NCBI GenBank assembly: GCA_000432655.1
Contig: HF986322.1
Coordinates: forward strand, 22,388-28,232
DNA length: 5,845 bases
DNA from: Bacteroides sp. CAG:1060
GTDB taxonomy: Bacteria; Bacteroidota; Bacteroidia; Bacteroidales; UBA932
Direction of reading: 5' to 3'
Shown here: piece by piece, positions 1 through 5,825 of the stretch
How positions within the stretch are numbered: position 1 is the stretch's first letter
Layout of the letters: each line of letters starts with the position of its first letter
The notes under the pieces: generated by a model
Database searches by the model: none
What the model was told of the DNA's origin: nothing
What the model saw: only the letters and a program-made list of their open reading frames with translations
Position numbers and translations under genes: made by a program

Positions 1-2
1 GG

Positions 3-485
3 GAGCAGGCTTTCCCTGCTGAGCAGAGCTTCCAGAGCGGCGAGTATGAGCTTGCTCTCAACGGAGACGGCAACAACCTCGGTTTCGCTGATGTGATTAA
101 GAATTACGGCGCCAAAGCCGGCAAGGCGGTATATTTCTATGCTGCCATCTGTGAGTTGAATCTCGGAAATTTCGAGGATGCTATCTCATACCTTAAGAAG
201 TATAATGTCAAGGAGCCTATCCTTGCCGCTCGTGCCAAGGCTTGCGAGGGAGATGCTTACGTAGGACTTCAGAACTATAAGGCTGCGGTAGATTGTTTCG
301 AGAAGGCAGCTTCTATTTCCGACAATGTATTTGCTGCCGGATATCTTATGAAGGCCGGACTTGCTTACGAGGCTCTTGGAGACAAGGCCAGCGCGCTTGC
401 ATGCTACAACAAAATTGAAGATATGTATCCTCAGTCTGTAGAGGCATACGATATCTCGGCTTCTATTGCAAGGGTTTCAGAATAA
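3..485 (+). CDS. Tetratricopeptide-repeat protein, 3' part (start lies upstream of the window)
   Basis: The reading frame is open from the first complete codon at position 3 to a TAA at 483-485, giving 160 visible residues. The GTG at 93 is an internal codon, because clearly related protein sequence (FPAEQSFQSGEYELALNGDG) precedes it in frame. Three TPR-like helix pairs can be seen, at about visible residues 41-66, 75-103 and 112-143, with the usual A/G/Y/A pattern, for example LGNFEDAISYL and LGDKASALACY. From memory, Bacteroidales proteins of this type are about 220-230 residues and begin with a short cytoplasmic stretch and one membrane helix, so roughly 60-70 residues including the anchor are probably missing. 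TPR arrays bind other proteins; the partner is unknown. The gene ends 17 nt before yebC on the same strand and no terminator lies between, so the two may be co-transcribed. The TPR call is firm; the membrane anchor is inferred from the family. Confidence 0.88.
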   Translation, partial: EQAFPAEQSFQSGEYELALNGDGNNLGFADVIKNYGAKAGKAVYFYAAICELNLGNFEDAISYLKKYNVKEPILAARAKACEGDAYVGLQNYKAAVDCFEKAASISDNVFAAGYLMKAGLAYEALGDKASALACYNKIEDMYPQSVEAYDISASIARVSE

Positions 486-491
486 TTTGTT

Positions 492-499
492 GGAGGTGA
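492..499 (+). promoter_or_regulatory. Strong Shine-Dalgarno sequence of yebC
   Basis: GGAGGTGA is an 8-nt perfect complement to the conserved 3' end of 16S rRNA (UCACCUCC). Six nucleotides separate GGAGG from the ATG at 503, which is good spacing and fixes the start of yebC. It stands out because none of the five downstream genes has a recognisable SD. Bacteroidota are known to use SD sequences rarely. Confidence 0.85.
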
Positions 500-502
500 G
501 AT

Positions 503-1255
503 ATGGGAAGAGCATTTGAATTCCGCAAGGAAAGAAAAATGAAGCGCTGGGGGCACATGGCCCGCACTTTTACCAAGCTTGGAAAGGAAATCACTATCGC
601 TGTAAAGCAGGGCGGCCCGGATGTTACCGGTAATCCGCGTTTGCGTGCGCTTATGGCAGAAGCCCGTACCGAGCAGATGCCTAAGGAGAATATCGAGCGT
701 GCCATCAAGAAAGCTACTGAAAGCAAGCAGGGTGATTTCAAGGAGGTGACATTTGAAGGATACGGTCCGTTCGGTATCGCATACCTCGTGGAGACCGCTA
801 CGGACAACAATACACGTACGGTAGCCAACGTAAGAAGTTATTTTACCAAGTGCGGAGGTTCTCTCGGTACGTCTGGTTCTGTGAGCTTCATGTTCGATCA
901 TAAGTGTATGTTCCGTATCAAGCCTAAGGACGGCGTTGATATAGAGGAGCTTGAGCTTGAGATGATTGATTATGGCGTTGACGAGATGTTCGAGTCTGAG
1001 GAAGAGGACAAGGATGGCAATGTATATAACTCCATCGTCATCTATGGTGATTATACCGCATACGGACAGATTCAGAAATACATCGAGGAGAACGGGTTTG
1101 AACTCATCTCCGGAGGATTCGAGCAGATTCCGAATGTGGATTTGAAAGACGTTACTCCTGAGCAGAGGGTTACTCTTGACAAACTTACTAACCTTCTTGA
1201 GGATGACGAGGACGTTACCAATGTCTATACTACTCTTAAGCCTGCGGAGGAGTAA
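503..1255 (+). CDS. yebC: YebC/TACO1-family translation factor / putative transcriptional regulator
   Basis: The protein has 250 residues, the usual size for the family (about 240-250). Family hallmarks are present in order: the N-terminal helical region with WGHMARTFTKLGKEITIAVKQGG (residues 16-38), NPRLRALMAEAR (44-55), MPKENIERAIKKAT (59-72), the EGYGPFGIAYLVE segment (85-97), the TDNNTRTVANVRSYF motif (100-114) and GGSLGTSGSVSFMF (118-131). An acidic domain follows (about 145-175), and the end is acidic (LLEDDEDVTNVY). The protein is cytoplasmic with no signal peptide. The family was long annotated as a DNA-binding regulator (PmpR, YebC). More recent work on bacterial YebC and mitochondrial TACO1 supports a role on the ribosome in relieving stalls at proline-rich stretches; which role applies here cannot be told from sequence. 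The start is set by a strong SD at 492-499. The ruvC gene often found next to yebC in proteobacteria is not present. A terminator follows 27 nt after the stop. Confidence 0.97.
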   Translation: MGRAFEFRKERKMKRWGHMARTFTKLGKEITIAVKQGGPDVTGNPRLRALMAEARTEQMPKENIERAIKKATESKQGDFKEVTFEGYGPFGIAYLVETATDNNTRTVANVRSYFTKCGGSLGTSGSVSFMFDHKCMFRIKPKDGVDIEELELEMIDYGVDEMFESEEEDKDGNVYNSIVIYGDYTAYGQIQKYIEENGFELISGGFEQIPNVDLKDVTPEQRVTLDKLTNLLEDDEDVTNVYTTLKPAEE

Positions 1256-1282
1256 TATCTTCATTTCGCGCAGTTGATATTT

Positions 1283-1316
1283 AGGGTCGAAAGCTATGAC
1301 TTTCGGCCCTTTTTTT
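1283..1316 (+). terminator. Intrinsic terminator after yebC
   Basis: The stem pairs 1283-1293 (AGGGTCGAAAG) with 1300-1310 (CTTTCGGCCCT): 11 base pairs including one G-T wobble, closed by a 6-nt loop CTATGA at 1294-1299. A run of seven T starts at 1310. It lies 27 nt after the yebC stop and 30 nt before the next start codon, so it separates the TPR-yebC unit from the five-gene unit. Confidence 0.92.
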
Positions 1317-1317
1317 G

Positions 1318-1325
1318 TATATTCG
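1318..1325 (+). promoter_or_regulatory. Weak candidate -7 box for the five-gene operon
   Basis: TATATTCG matches the Bacteroidota -7 consensus TAnnTTTG at five of the six fixed positions. It sits directly after the terminator T tract and 21 nt before the start codon at 1347, where a promoter for the downstream unit is expected. No TTTG-like -33 box is seen about 20 nt upstream, where the terminator stem lies. The call rests mainly on position and may be chance. Confidence 0.25.
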
Positions 1326-1346
1326 CATGATTAGACACTTGTTAGT

Positions 1347-2087
1347 ATGACTAAAATACGTATTTCCACAAATTACGGTGATCTCGTTGTAAAACTATAT
1401 GACCAGACGCCTTTGCATCGCGACAATTTTATAAAACTTGTAAAAGAAGGGTTCTACGAAGGGACATTGTTCCATAGGGTGATAAAGGGCTTCATGATTC
1501 AAGGTGGGGATCCTGACAGCAAGGACGCACCTAAAGGAAAGAGACTCGGCTCCGGAGACGTGGGATATACCATACCTGCGGAGATTGAGCCGTCGCTTTT
1601 TCATAAGAGGGGAGCATTGTGTGCTGCCAGACAGGGAGATCAGGTCAATCCTGAGCGTCGCAGCAGCGGCTGCCAGTTCTATATTGTATGGGGAGAAAAG
1701 TTCAGCGGCTCAAAGATGGACCAGATGGACAGGCAATATCAGATGCAGGCTATAAATGAAGTGTTTTCCCAGCTTGCATCCCAGCATCGCGATGAGATTA
1801 TGCAGATGCGCCGGGACAGGAACAGGGACGCGTTGATGGAACTTCAGCAGCAGCTTGAAGCCGAGGCCAATGCGATAGTGGTGGAAAAAGGTCTTGGTCG
1901 TATTCCGGAAGAGCGCAGAAATGCCTATATGTCGGAAGGCGGGACACCTTTCCTTGACAATCAGTACACTGTGTTCGGTGAGTTGGAAAGCGGGTTTGAC
2001 ATAGTGGAGAAGATTCAGAACGTACAGACTGATGAGGCGGACAGACCACTCGAGGATGTGAAGATATTATCTGCAACAATTATTTAG
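1347..2087 (+). CDS. Cyclophilin-type peptidyl-prolyl cis-trans isomerase with a helical insertion
   Basis: The protein has 246 residues and no signal peptide, so it is probably cytoplasmic. It catalyses cis-trans isomerisation of X-Pro bonds. The cyclophilin core is plain: TPLHRDNFIKLV (residues 21-32), the active-site segment FHRVIKGFMIQGGDP (42-56) with catalytic Arg44 plus Phe49, Met50 and Gln52, then SSGCQFYIVWG (106-116) and FLDNQYTVFGELESGFDIVEKI (202-223). Phe202 and Tyr207 stand where human cyclophilin A has Trp121 and His126, as in many bacterial members. Between the SGCQFYI strand and FLDNQ there are about 85 residues where a typical cyclophilin has a short loop. This insert is rich in Q, R, E and M and looks helical, perhaps coiled-coil (about 125-180). 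The start is certain, because an in-frame TAG lies at 1332-1334 just upstream of the ATG. No SD is present. It is the first gene of a five-gene unit, 6 nt before the next gene. Confidence 0.95.
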   Translation: MTKIRISTNYGDLVVKLYDQTPLHRDNFIKLVKEGFYEGTLFHRVIKGFMIQGGDPDSKDAPKGKRLGSGDVGYTIPAEIEPSLFHKRGALCAARQGDQVNPERRSSGCQFYIVWGEKFSGSKMDQMDRQYQMQAINEVFSQLASQHRDEIMQMRRDRNRDALMELQQQLEAEANAIVVEKGLGRIPEERRNAYMSEGGTPFLDNQYTVFGELESGFDIVEKIQNVQTDEADRPLEDVKILSATII

Positions 2088-2093
2088 TTCTAT

Positions 2094-2978
2094 ATGAAAA
2101 AGATCATTTCTATCGTTTCATTTGCGATGGCTGCATACGTTTCCGCCTTCGCAGCAGCCCCTCTTACCGAAAAGAAAGGTGATGGGCTTTATGGTATTAC
2201 CGCCGGGAAGGTGTCAATGGTGATTGATGCTGGTAAAGGAGCTAAGGTGTTGTCTTTTAAGTATGAGAACAAAGAAGTTATTTCTCAGCTTCAGAGATTT
2301 AATGCTTTCGGCAGCACTTTTTGGACAAGCCCTCAGACAGAGTGGAACTGGCCGCCGGTAGCAGAATATGACAGGAATCCTTATGAGGTGGAAATGAGTG
2401 ATGACTCCATTGTCATGACAGGTCAGATTTCCGACAGATTCAAATACAGTATTCGTAAAGTGTTTAAGGCTGTGCCGGAAAAGAATTCCGTCGTGGTGAG
2501 CTATTCCATCGTCAATCACTCGCTTGAGACCCGTAAGGTGGCACCTTGGGAGATTACCAGGGTTCCGGGAGATGGTCTTATTTTCTTTGAGTGTGCTTCC
2601 AAAGACATCTGGCCTGCCGGTATAATGGACTTTAAGGACAAGAAGGGATGTGCATGGTACACTTTCGATGAGAATAAGGAGAACCGTAAGATCAATGCTG
2701 ACGGTAAGGGTTGGCTTGCATACGCTAATGGAGAATTGCTCCTTGTCAAGCATTTCCCTGATATCAAGGCCGGCGAGGAAGCTCCTAAAGAGGCGGAGAT
2801 TCAGGTTTATGTCAATCAAGGCAAGACTTTTATCGAGCTTGAGAGCCAGGGTGCATATACGACCCTCGCTCCGGGTGAGTCACTTACATATACAGTAGAA
2901 TGGTATCTTCTGCCTTATCAGAGTGACGGTAAGCCGTCTTCGAAATTGGTAAAGACAGTTAAAAACACTATTAAATAA
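2094..2978 (+). CDS. Exported DUF4380-like protein
   Basis: The protein has 294 residues. It opens with a signal peptide: two lysines, a hydrophobic core and a probable signal peptidase I site after SAFA (about residue 20) or one or two residues later. The mature part is rich in predicted beta strands, with notable motifs GSTFWTSPQTEWNWPPV (residues 73-89), APWEITRVPGDG (150-161), DIWPAG (171-176) and a closing TLAPGESLTYTVEWYLLP (257-274). The conserved W-x-S-P-Q...W-x-W-P-P pattern and the length suggest the DUF4380 family, which resembles galactose-mutarotase-like beta-sandwich proteins; this is recalled, not searched. That fold often binds sugars, so a role in carbohydrate recognition or processing in the periplasm or outside the cell is plausible but unproven, and no catalytic residues can be assigned. 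The start is the ATG 6 nt after the previous stop, without an SD. The neighbour 7 nt downstream is an exported esterase-like protein, which fits a carbohydrate role. Confidence 0.72.
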   Translation: MKKIISIVSFAMAAYVSAFAAAPLTEKKGDGLYGITAGKVSMVIDAGKGAKVLSFKYENKEVISQLQRFNAFGSTFWTSPQTEWNWPPVAEYDRNPYEVEMSDDSIVMTGQISDRFKYSIRKVFKAVPEKNSVVVSYSIVNHSLETRKVAPWEITRVPGDGLIFFECASKDIWPAGIMDFKDKKGCAWYTFDENKENRKINADGKGWLAYANGELLLVKHFPDIKAGEEAPKEAEIQVYVNQGKTFIELESQGAYTTLAPGESLTYTVEWYLLPYQSDGKPSSKLVKTVKNTIK

Positions 2979-2985
2979 TCTTGTT

Positions 2986-3888
2986 ATGAAGAAAGCGTTT
3001 CTTGCTGCCGGTGTCCTTGCTCTTTTCGGACTGAATCTTTTTGCTCAGCCGCAGAGGACAACGAAGCTTCCTGAGTATCCGAAGCCGGATTTGGTGGTGG
3101 AATTGTGGCCTGATGGCGCTCCGAACAGTAACGGAATAACCAAGGAAGAGTATGATTACGGCGATCATGTAACCAATGTCACCAAACCGACTCTCTCAAT
3201 TTTCCTTCCGGACGGTCCTTGCAACGGACTTGCCATTATTTCCTGCCCGGGCGGTGGTTATGTGGATGTGTGGGATAAGACAGAAGGATTCTCTCTGGCC
3301 CCTTGGTACAACGAGATGGGTATCGTGTATGCCGTCTTGAAGTATCGTCTTCCGAACGGACATAGGGAAGTACCTATCAGTGATGTTCATAAAGCATTCA
3401 GAATTATGCGCGAACGTGCTGCTGAATATGGATTCAAGTGGCTTGGTGTGCAGGGCAATTCTGCCGGAGGACATCTTGCCGCATGGTCATCCACAGATTA
3501 TTCGGACAGGGTGGAAAGACCTGATTTCAGCGTACTTTTCTATCCGGTTATCACCCTGGAGCCTCCTTTAACACATCGTGGAAGCCAGCACTATCTTTTG
3601 GGGAACAATCCTTCAGAGGCTTTGTGTGCTCAATATAGCGCGGAGAAGAGGGTCAATGCCGACACTCCTCCTGCATTTCTGATGCATTGCACTGATGACG
3701 GCCTGGTTCCGGTAAGCCACTCCATCAAGTATTATGAGGCTCTTGTTAAAAACAACATCAAGTATAGCTCAATGTACATAATGCCTGTGGGAGGACATGG
3801 ATGGACGGACAAGCAGTTTGAATATCGTGATGCATGGATGACTGCCTTGAAGACATGGCTTCTTGAGTTACCGAATGTTCTTAAATAG
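2986..3888 (+). CDS. Exported alpha/beta-hydrolase, carbohydrate-esterase type
   Basis: The protein has 300 residues. A signal peptide is evident, with a likely cut after LFA at residue 20 and Gln as the first mature residue. The alpha/beta-hydrolase fold is shown by CPGGGYV (residues 87-93; the oxyanion-hole region, like HGGG in related enzymes), the nucleophile elbow GNSAGG with Ser159, HCTDDGLVP (234-242) with Asp238 as probable acid, and GGHGW (269-273) with His271 completing the triad. The stretch after the oxyanion motif (ending YAVLKYRLPNGHREVPISDVHKAFR) is typical of Bacteroidota proteins annotated as acetyl-xylan or feruloyl esterase, often mislabelled endo-1,4-beta-xylanase B. The likely reaction is removal of acetyl or similar ester groups from plant or host glycans in the periplasm or outside the cell; the exact substrate is not visible. 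No SusC/SusD pair or glycoside hydrolase is seen in the window. Gaps to neighbours are 7 and 5 nt, so it is almost certainly in the same transcript. Confidence 0.88.
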   Translation: MKKAFLAAGVLALFGLNLFAQPQRTTKLPEYPKPDLVVELWPDGAPNSNGITKEEYDYGDHVTNVTKPTLSIFLPDGPCNGLAIISCPGGGYVDVWDKTEGFSLAPWYNEMGIVYAVLKYRLPNGHREVPISDVHKAFRIMRERAAEYGFKWLGVQGNSAGGHLAAWSSTDYSDRVERPDFSVLFYPVITLEPPLTHRGSQHYLLGNNPSEALCAQYSAEKRVNADTPPAFLMHCTDDGLVPVSHSIKYYEALVKNNIKYSSMYIMPVGGHGWTDKQFEYRDAWMTALKTWLLELPNVLK

Positions 3889-3893
3889 AGTTT

Positions 3894-5186
3894 ATGCTTA
3901 AAAAGGAAGAACGTAAGGCCATAATAGACCTTATTAATCGCGAAGTTGTCCCGGCGATAGGCTGTACTGAGCCTGTCGCCGTGGCGCTTTGTGTAGCCAA
4001 AGCCTCTGAGACGCTTGGCAAAGAACCTGAGTCAATATCTTTGCACCTTAGTGCCAATATCCTGAAGAACGCGATGGGGGTAGGGATTCCCGGTACCGGG
4101 ATGATAGGTCTTCCTATTGCTGTAGCGCTCGGTGCCCTTGTCGGACGCTCGGAGTACGGTCTTGAAGTTCTCCGGGATGTTACTTCTGAGGATGTTCAAA
4201 GGGGAAAACGTTTCATTGATGAAGGGAGGATAAAAATAGCCCTGAAGGATGGTATCGAGGAGAAGTTGTATGTGGAGGTACTTGCAGCGGCTGGAGAGGA
4301 TGAGTCGGAAGCGATTATTGCCGGTGGCCACACCAATTTTGTGTTTATCAGGCGTAATGGCGACGTGCTTATGGATAAGAGAAGCCGGGGAGTATCTGCG
4401 GCCTCTGATTCCGGACATCAAGAAGAGCTTTCTCTTTCAAAAGTTTGGGAGTTTGCCACAGAATCTCCGGTTGAAGAACTGTCTTTTATTCTGAAAGCAA
4501 GGGATTTGAACAAGGCTGCCGCCGAGTCTTCTTTCAAAGGAGATTTCGGACATCGTATCGGCAAGATGCTGTGCAGGGACAAGGAGAAGCAGATGATAGG
4601 GGACAGCGTTTTCATCAAGATGCTGTCTTATACCTCCGCTGCATGTGATGCCAGAATGGCCGGGGCCATGATTCCGGTCATGAGCAATTCCGGCTCTGGT
4701 AATCAGGGTATTGCGGCAACCCTTCCTGTAGTTGTTTTTGCTGAAGAGCACAATTCCGATGAAGAGCAGCTCATTCGCGCTCTTACGCTCAGCCATTTGA
4801 CAGCCATTTACATCAAGCAGAGCCTGGGACGCTTGTCTGCATTGTGCGGCTGCGTGGTGGCCGCTACGGGTTCCAGCTGTGGAATCACCTATCTTATGGG
4901 CGGTGGCTACAAGGAAGTTACCTATGCCGTGAAGAACATGATTGCCAATCTTACCGGCATGATTTGCGACGGAGCCAAACCGAGTTGCGCGATGAAACTC
5001 ACCAGTGGTGTTTCTACGGCAGTGCTGTCTGCCATGATGGCTATGGAGCACGAATGTGTGAGCTGTGTGGAAGGCATCATTGATGATGATGTTGATCTCA
5101 GCATTCGCAACCTTACCAGGATAGGAAGAGACGGAATGAATGAGACAGACCGGCTCGTGCTTGATATAATGACCGGAAAGAATTAG
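3894..5186 (+). CDS. cyuA: L-cysteine desulfidase family protein (UPF0597, CyuA/YhaM-like)
   Basis: The protein has 430 residues, close to E. coli CyuA/YhaM (about 436), so it is full length. It is probably cytoplasmic. Family members are iron-sulfur enzymes, related to the alpha part of Fe-S serine dehydratases, that break L-cysteine down to pyruvate, ammonia and hydrogen sulfide. Landmarks in order are VVPAIGCTEPVAVAL (residues 18-32, conserved Cys24), LKNAMGVGIPGTGMIGLPIA (57-76), AGGHTNFVFI (143-152), SNSGSGNQGIAATLPVV (264-280), LGRLSALCGCVVAATGSSCGI (311-331), NMIANLTGMICDGAKPSCAMKL (348-369) and the acidic IIDDDVDLSIRNLTRIGRDGM near the end. Eleven cysteines are present; those at 320, 329, 358 and 365 lie in conserved segments and are the best candidates for cluster ligands, though which ones bind is inferred. 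Specificity for serine instead of cysteine cannot be excluded. Gaps are 5 and 6 nt, with no SD. The thioredoxin-like gene follows directly. Confidence 0.93.
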   Translation: MLKKEERKAIIDLINREVVPAIGCTEPVAVALCVAKASETLGKEPESISLHLSANILKNAMGVGIPGTGMIGLPIAVALGALVGRSEYGLEVLRDVTSEDVQRGKRFIDEGRIKIALKDGIEEKLYVEVLAAAGEDESEAIIAGGHTNFVFIRRNGDVLMDKRSRGVSAASDSGHQEELSLSKVWEFATESPVEELSFILKARDLNKAAAESSFKGDFGHRIGKMLCRDKEKQMIGDSVFIKMLSYTSAACDARMAGAMIPVMSNSGSGNQGIAATLPVVVFAEEHNSDEEQLIRALTLSHLTAIYIKQSLGRLSALCGCVVAATGSSCGITYLMGGGYKEVTYAVKNMIANLTGMICDGAKPSCAMKLTSGVSTAVLSAMMAMEHECVSCVEGIIDDDVDLSIRNLTRIGRDGMNETDRLVLDIMTGKN

Positions 5187-5192
5187 CCACGT

Positions 5193-5693
5193 ATGAGGAA
5201 ATTGATAGTTGGTGTGGCATGTGCTTTTCTGTCCATCGCCGCTCTTTGTGCTCAGGAAAAGCTGAAAAGGGTATATGATGAAGATGTAGATCCTTTCATG
5301 CAGATTGACGGTGCTGTCAAGGAGGCCGCTTCGTCAGGTAAATACGTAATATGTCAGCTTGGTGGGAATTGGTGCGTGTGGTGCCTTCGTTTTGCGGATT
5401 TTATTTCGCGTGATGAAGATATTTCCAAGGTTATAGACGACAATTTTGTCTATGTTCATGTCAATTACAATCCTCGTCAGAAGCCAAATGCCGCGACCGG
5501 AGAACTGTTGAAAAGGCTGAATCATGCCGACCGTTTCGGATTTCCTGTTTTTGTGGTTCTTGATGGAGAAGGAAATGTAATTCATATTCAGGATTCAGGT
5601 TATTTGGAGAAGGATATGAGTTATGACAAGGGCAATGTAATGCGATTCTTTGTCAATTGGACTCCTAAAGCAGTTAAAGGGGAAAAGGATTAG
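5193..5693 (+). CDS. Exported thioredoxin-fold protein with WCVWC active site
   Basis: The protein has 166 residues. A signal peptide covers residues 1-20, with a likely cut after LCA and Gln21 as first mature residue; Cys19 is preceded by Leu, which does not make a good lipobox, so a lipoprotein is unlikely. The mature domain holds GGNWCVWC (residues 57-64) with redox Cys61 and Cys64, followed by strand FVYVHVNY (85-92) and the cis-proline motif RFGFPVFVVLD (114-124, Pro118). The dipeptide between the cysteines is VW, unlike GP of thioredoxin or PH of DsbA; the sequence resembles the Thioredoxin_7/DUF255-like group common in Bacteroidota. It probably reduces or exchanges disulfides in the periplasm; its electron donor is not visible. 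It is the last gene of the five-gene unit, 6 nt after cyuA, without an SD. Being next to a cysteine desulfidase may reflect a shared thiol theme, but that is inference. Confidence 0.9.
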   Translation: MRKLIVGVACAFLSIAALCAQEKLKRVYDEDVDPFMQIDGAVKEAASSGKYVICQLGGNWCVWCLRFADFISRDEDISKVIDDNFVYVHVNYNPRQKPNAATGELLKRLNHADRFGFPVFVVLDGEGNVIHIQDSGYLEKDMSYDKGNVMRFFVNWTPKAVKGEKD

Positions 5694-5733
5694 AATTGCT
5701 ATTATTCTGTATAAGCGGTACAACTTTTCTGAA

Positions 5734-5748
5734 CGGAACGGAGTTCCG
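5734..5748 (+). repeat. Short perfect inverted repeat in the 3' untranslated region
   Basis: CGGAAC at 5734-5739 pairs perfectly with GTTCCG at 5743-5748 around a 3-nt GGA loop. It lies 40 nt after the stop of the thioredoxin-like gene. No T tract follows, so it is not an intrinsic terminator by itself. It could stabilise the mRNA 3' end or be chance. The rest of 5694-5764 shows no gene, promoter or RNA that I recognise. Confidence 0.4.
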
Positions 5749-5778
5749 ACGATGTCAATACCATGCGGACAGAATATA

Positions 5779-5825
5779 AAAAAGAGGTGACTATCAGTCT
5801 TTCGACTTTGATGTCACCTCTTTTT
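5779..5825. terminator. Bidirectional intrinsic terminator at the end of the five-gene unit
   Basis: A 13-bp perfect stem pairs 5779-5791 (AAAAAGAGGTGAC) with 5813-5825 (GTCACCTCTTTTT). The 21-nt interior can fold further: ATCA 5793-5796 with TGAT 5809-5812, and GTC 5797-5799 with GAC 5804-5806 around TTTC. The GC-rich part is flanked by an A tract on the left and a T tract on the right, so it can end transcription on either strand. It lies 85 nt after the last stop codon of the operon. Confidence 0.88.

Noticed and set aside
93..95. GTG as the start of the TPR gene
   Set aside because: The frame continues open to the left edge with family-like sequence, so the GTG is an internal valine codon of a gene cut by the window boundary.
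482..489. ATAATTTG as a -7 promoter box for yebC
   Set aside because: The first two bases are AT instead of TA of the TAnnTTTG consensus, and there would be almost no leader before the SD.
431..1264. A 277-codon open frame on the minus strand across yebC
   Set aside because: It lies wholly opposite a firmly identified gene, has no recognisable domain or plausible start signal, and its composition is that of the complement of yebC codons.
2214..2819. A 201-codon minus-strand open frame opposite the DUF4380-like gene
   Set aside because: The + strand frame has a signal peptide, coherent motifs and operon spacing; the minus frame has none of these.
4437..5051. A 204-codon minus-strand open frame rich in His and Arg opposite cyuA
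   Set aside because: Its composition mirrors the Ala/Gly/Met-rich codons of cyuA, and it has no familiar motif; it is a shadow of the real gene.
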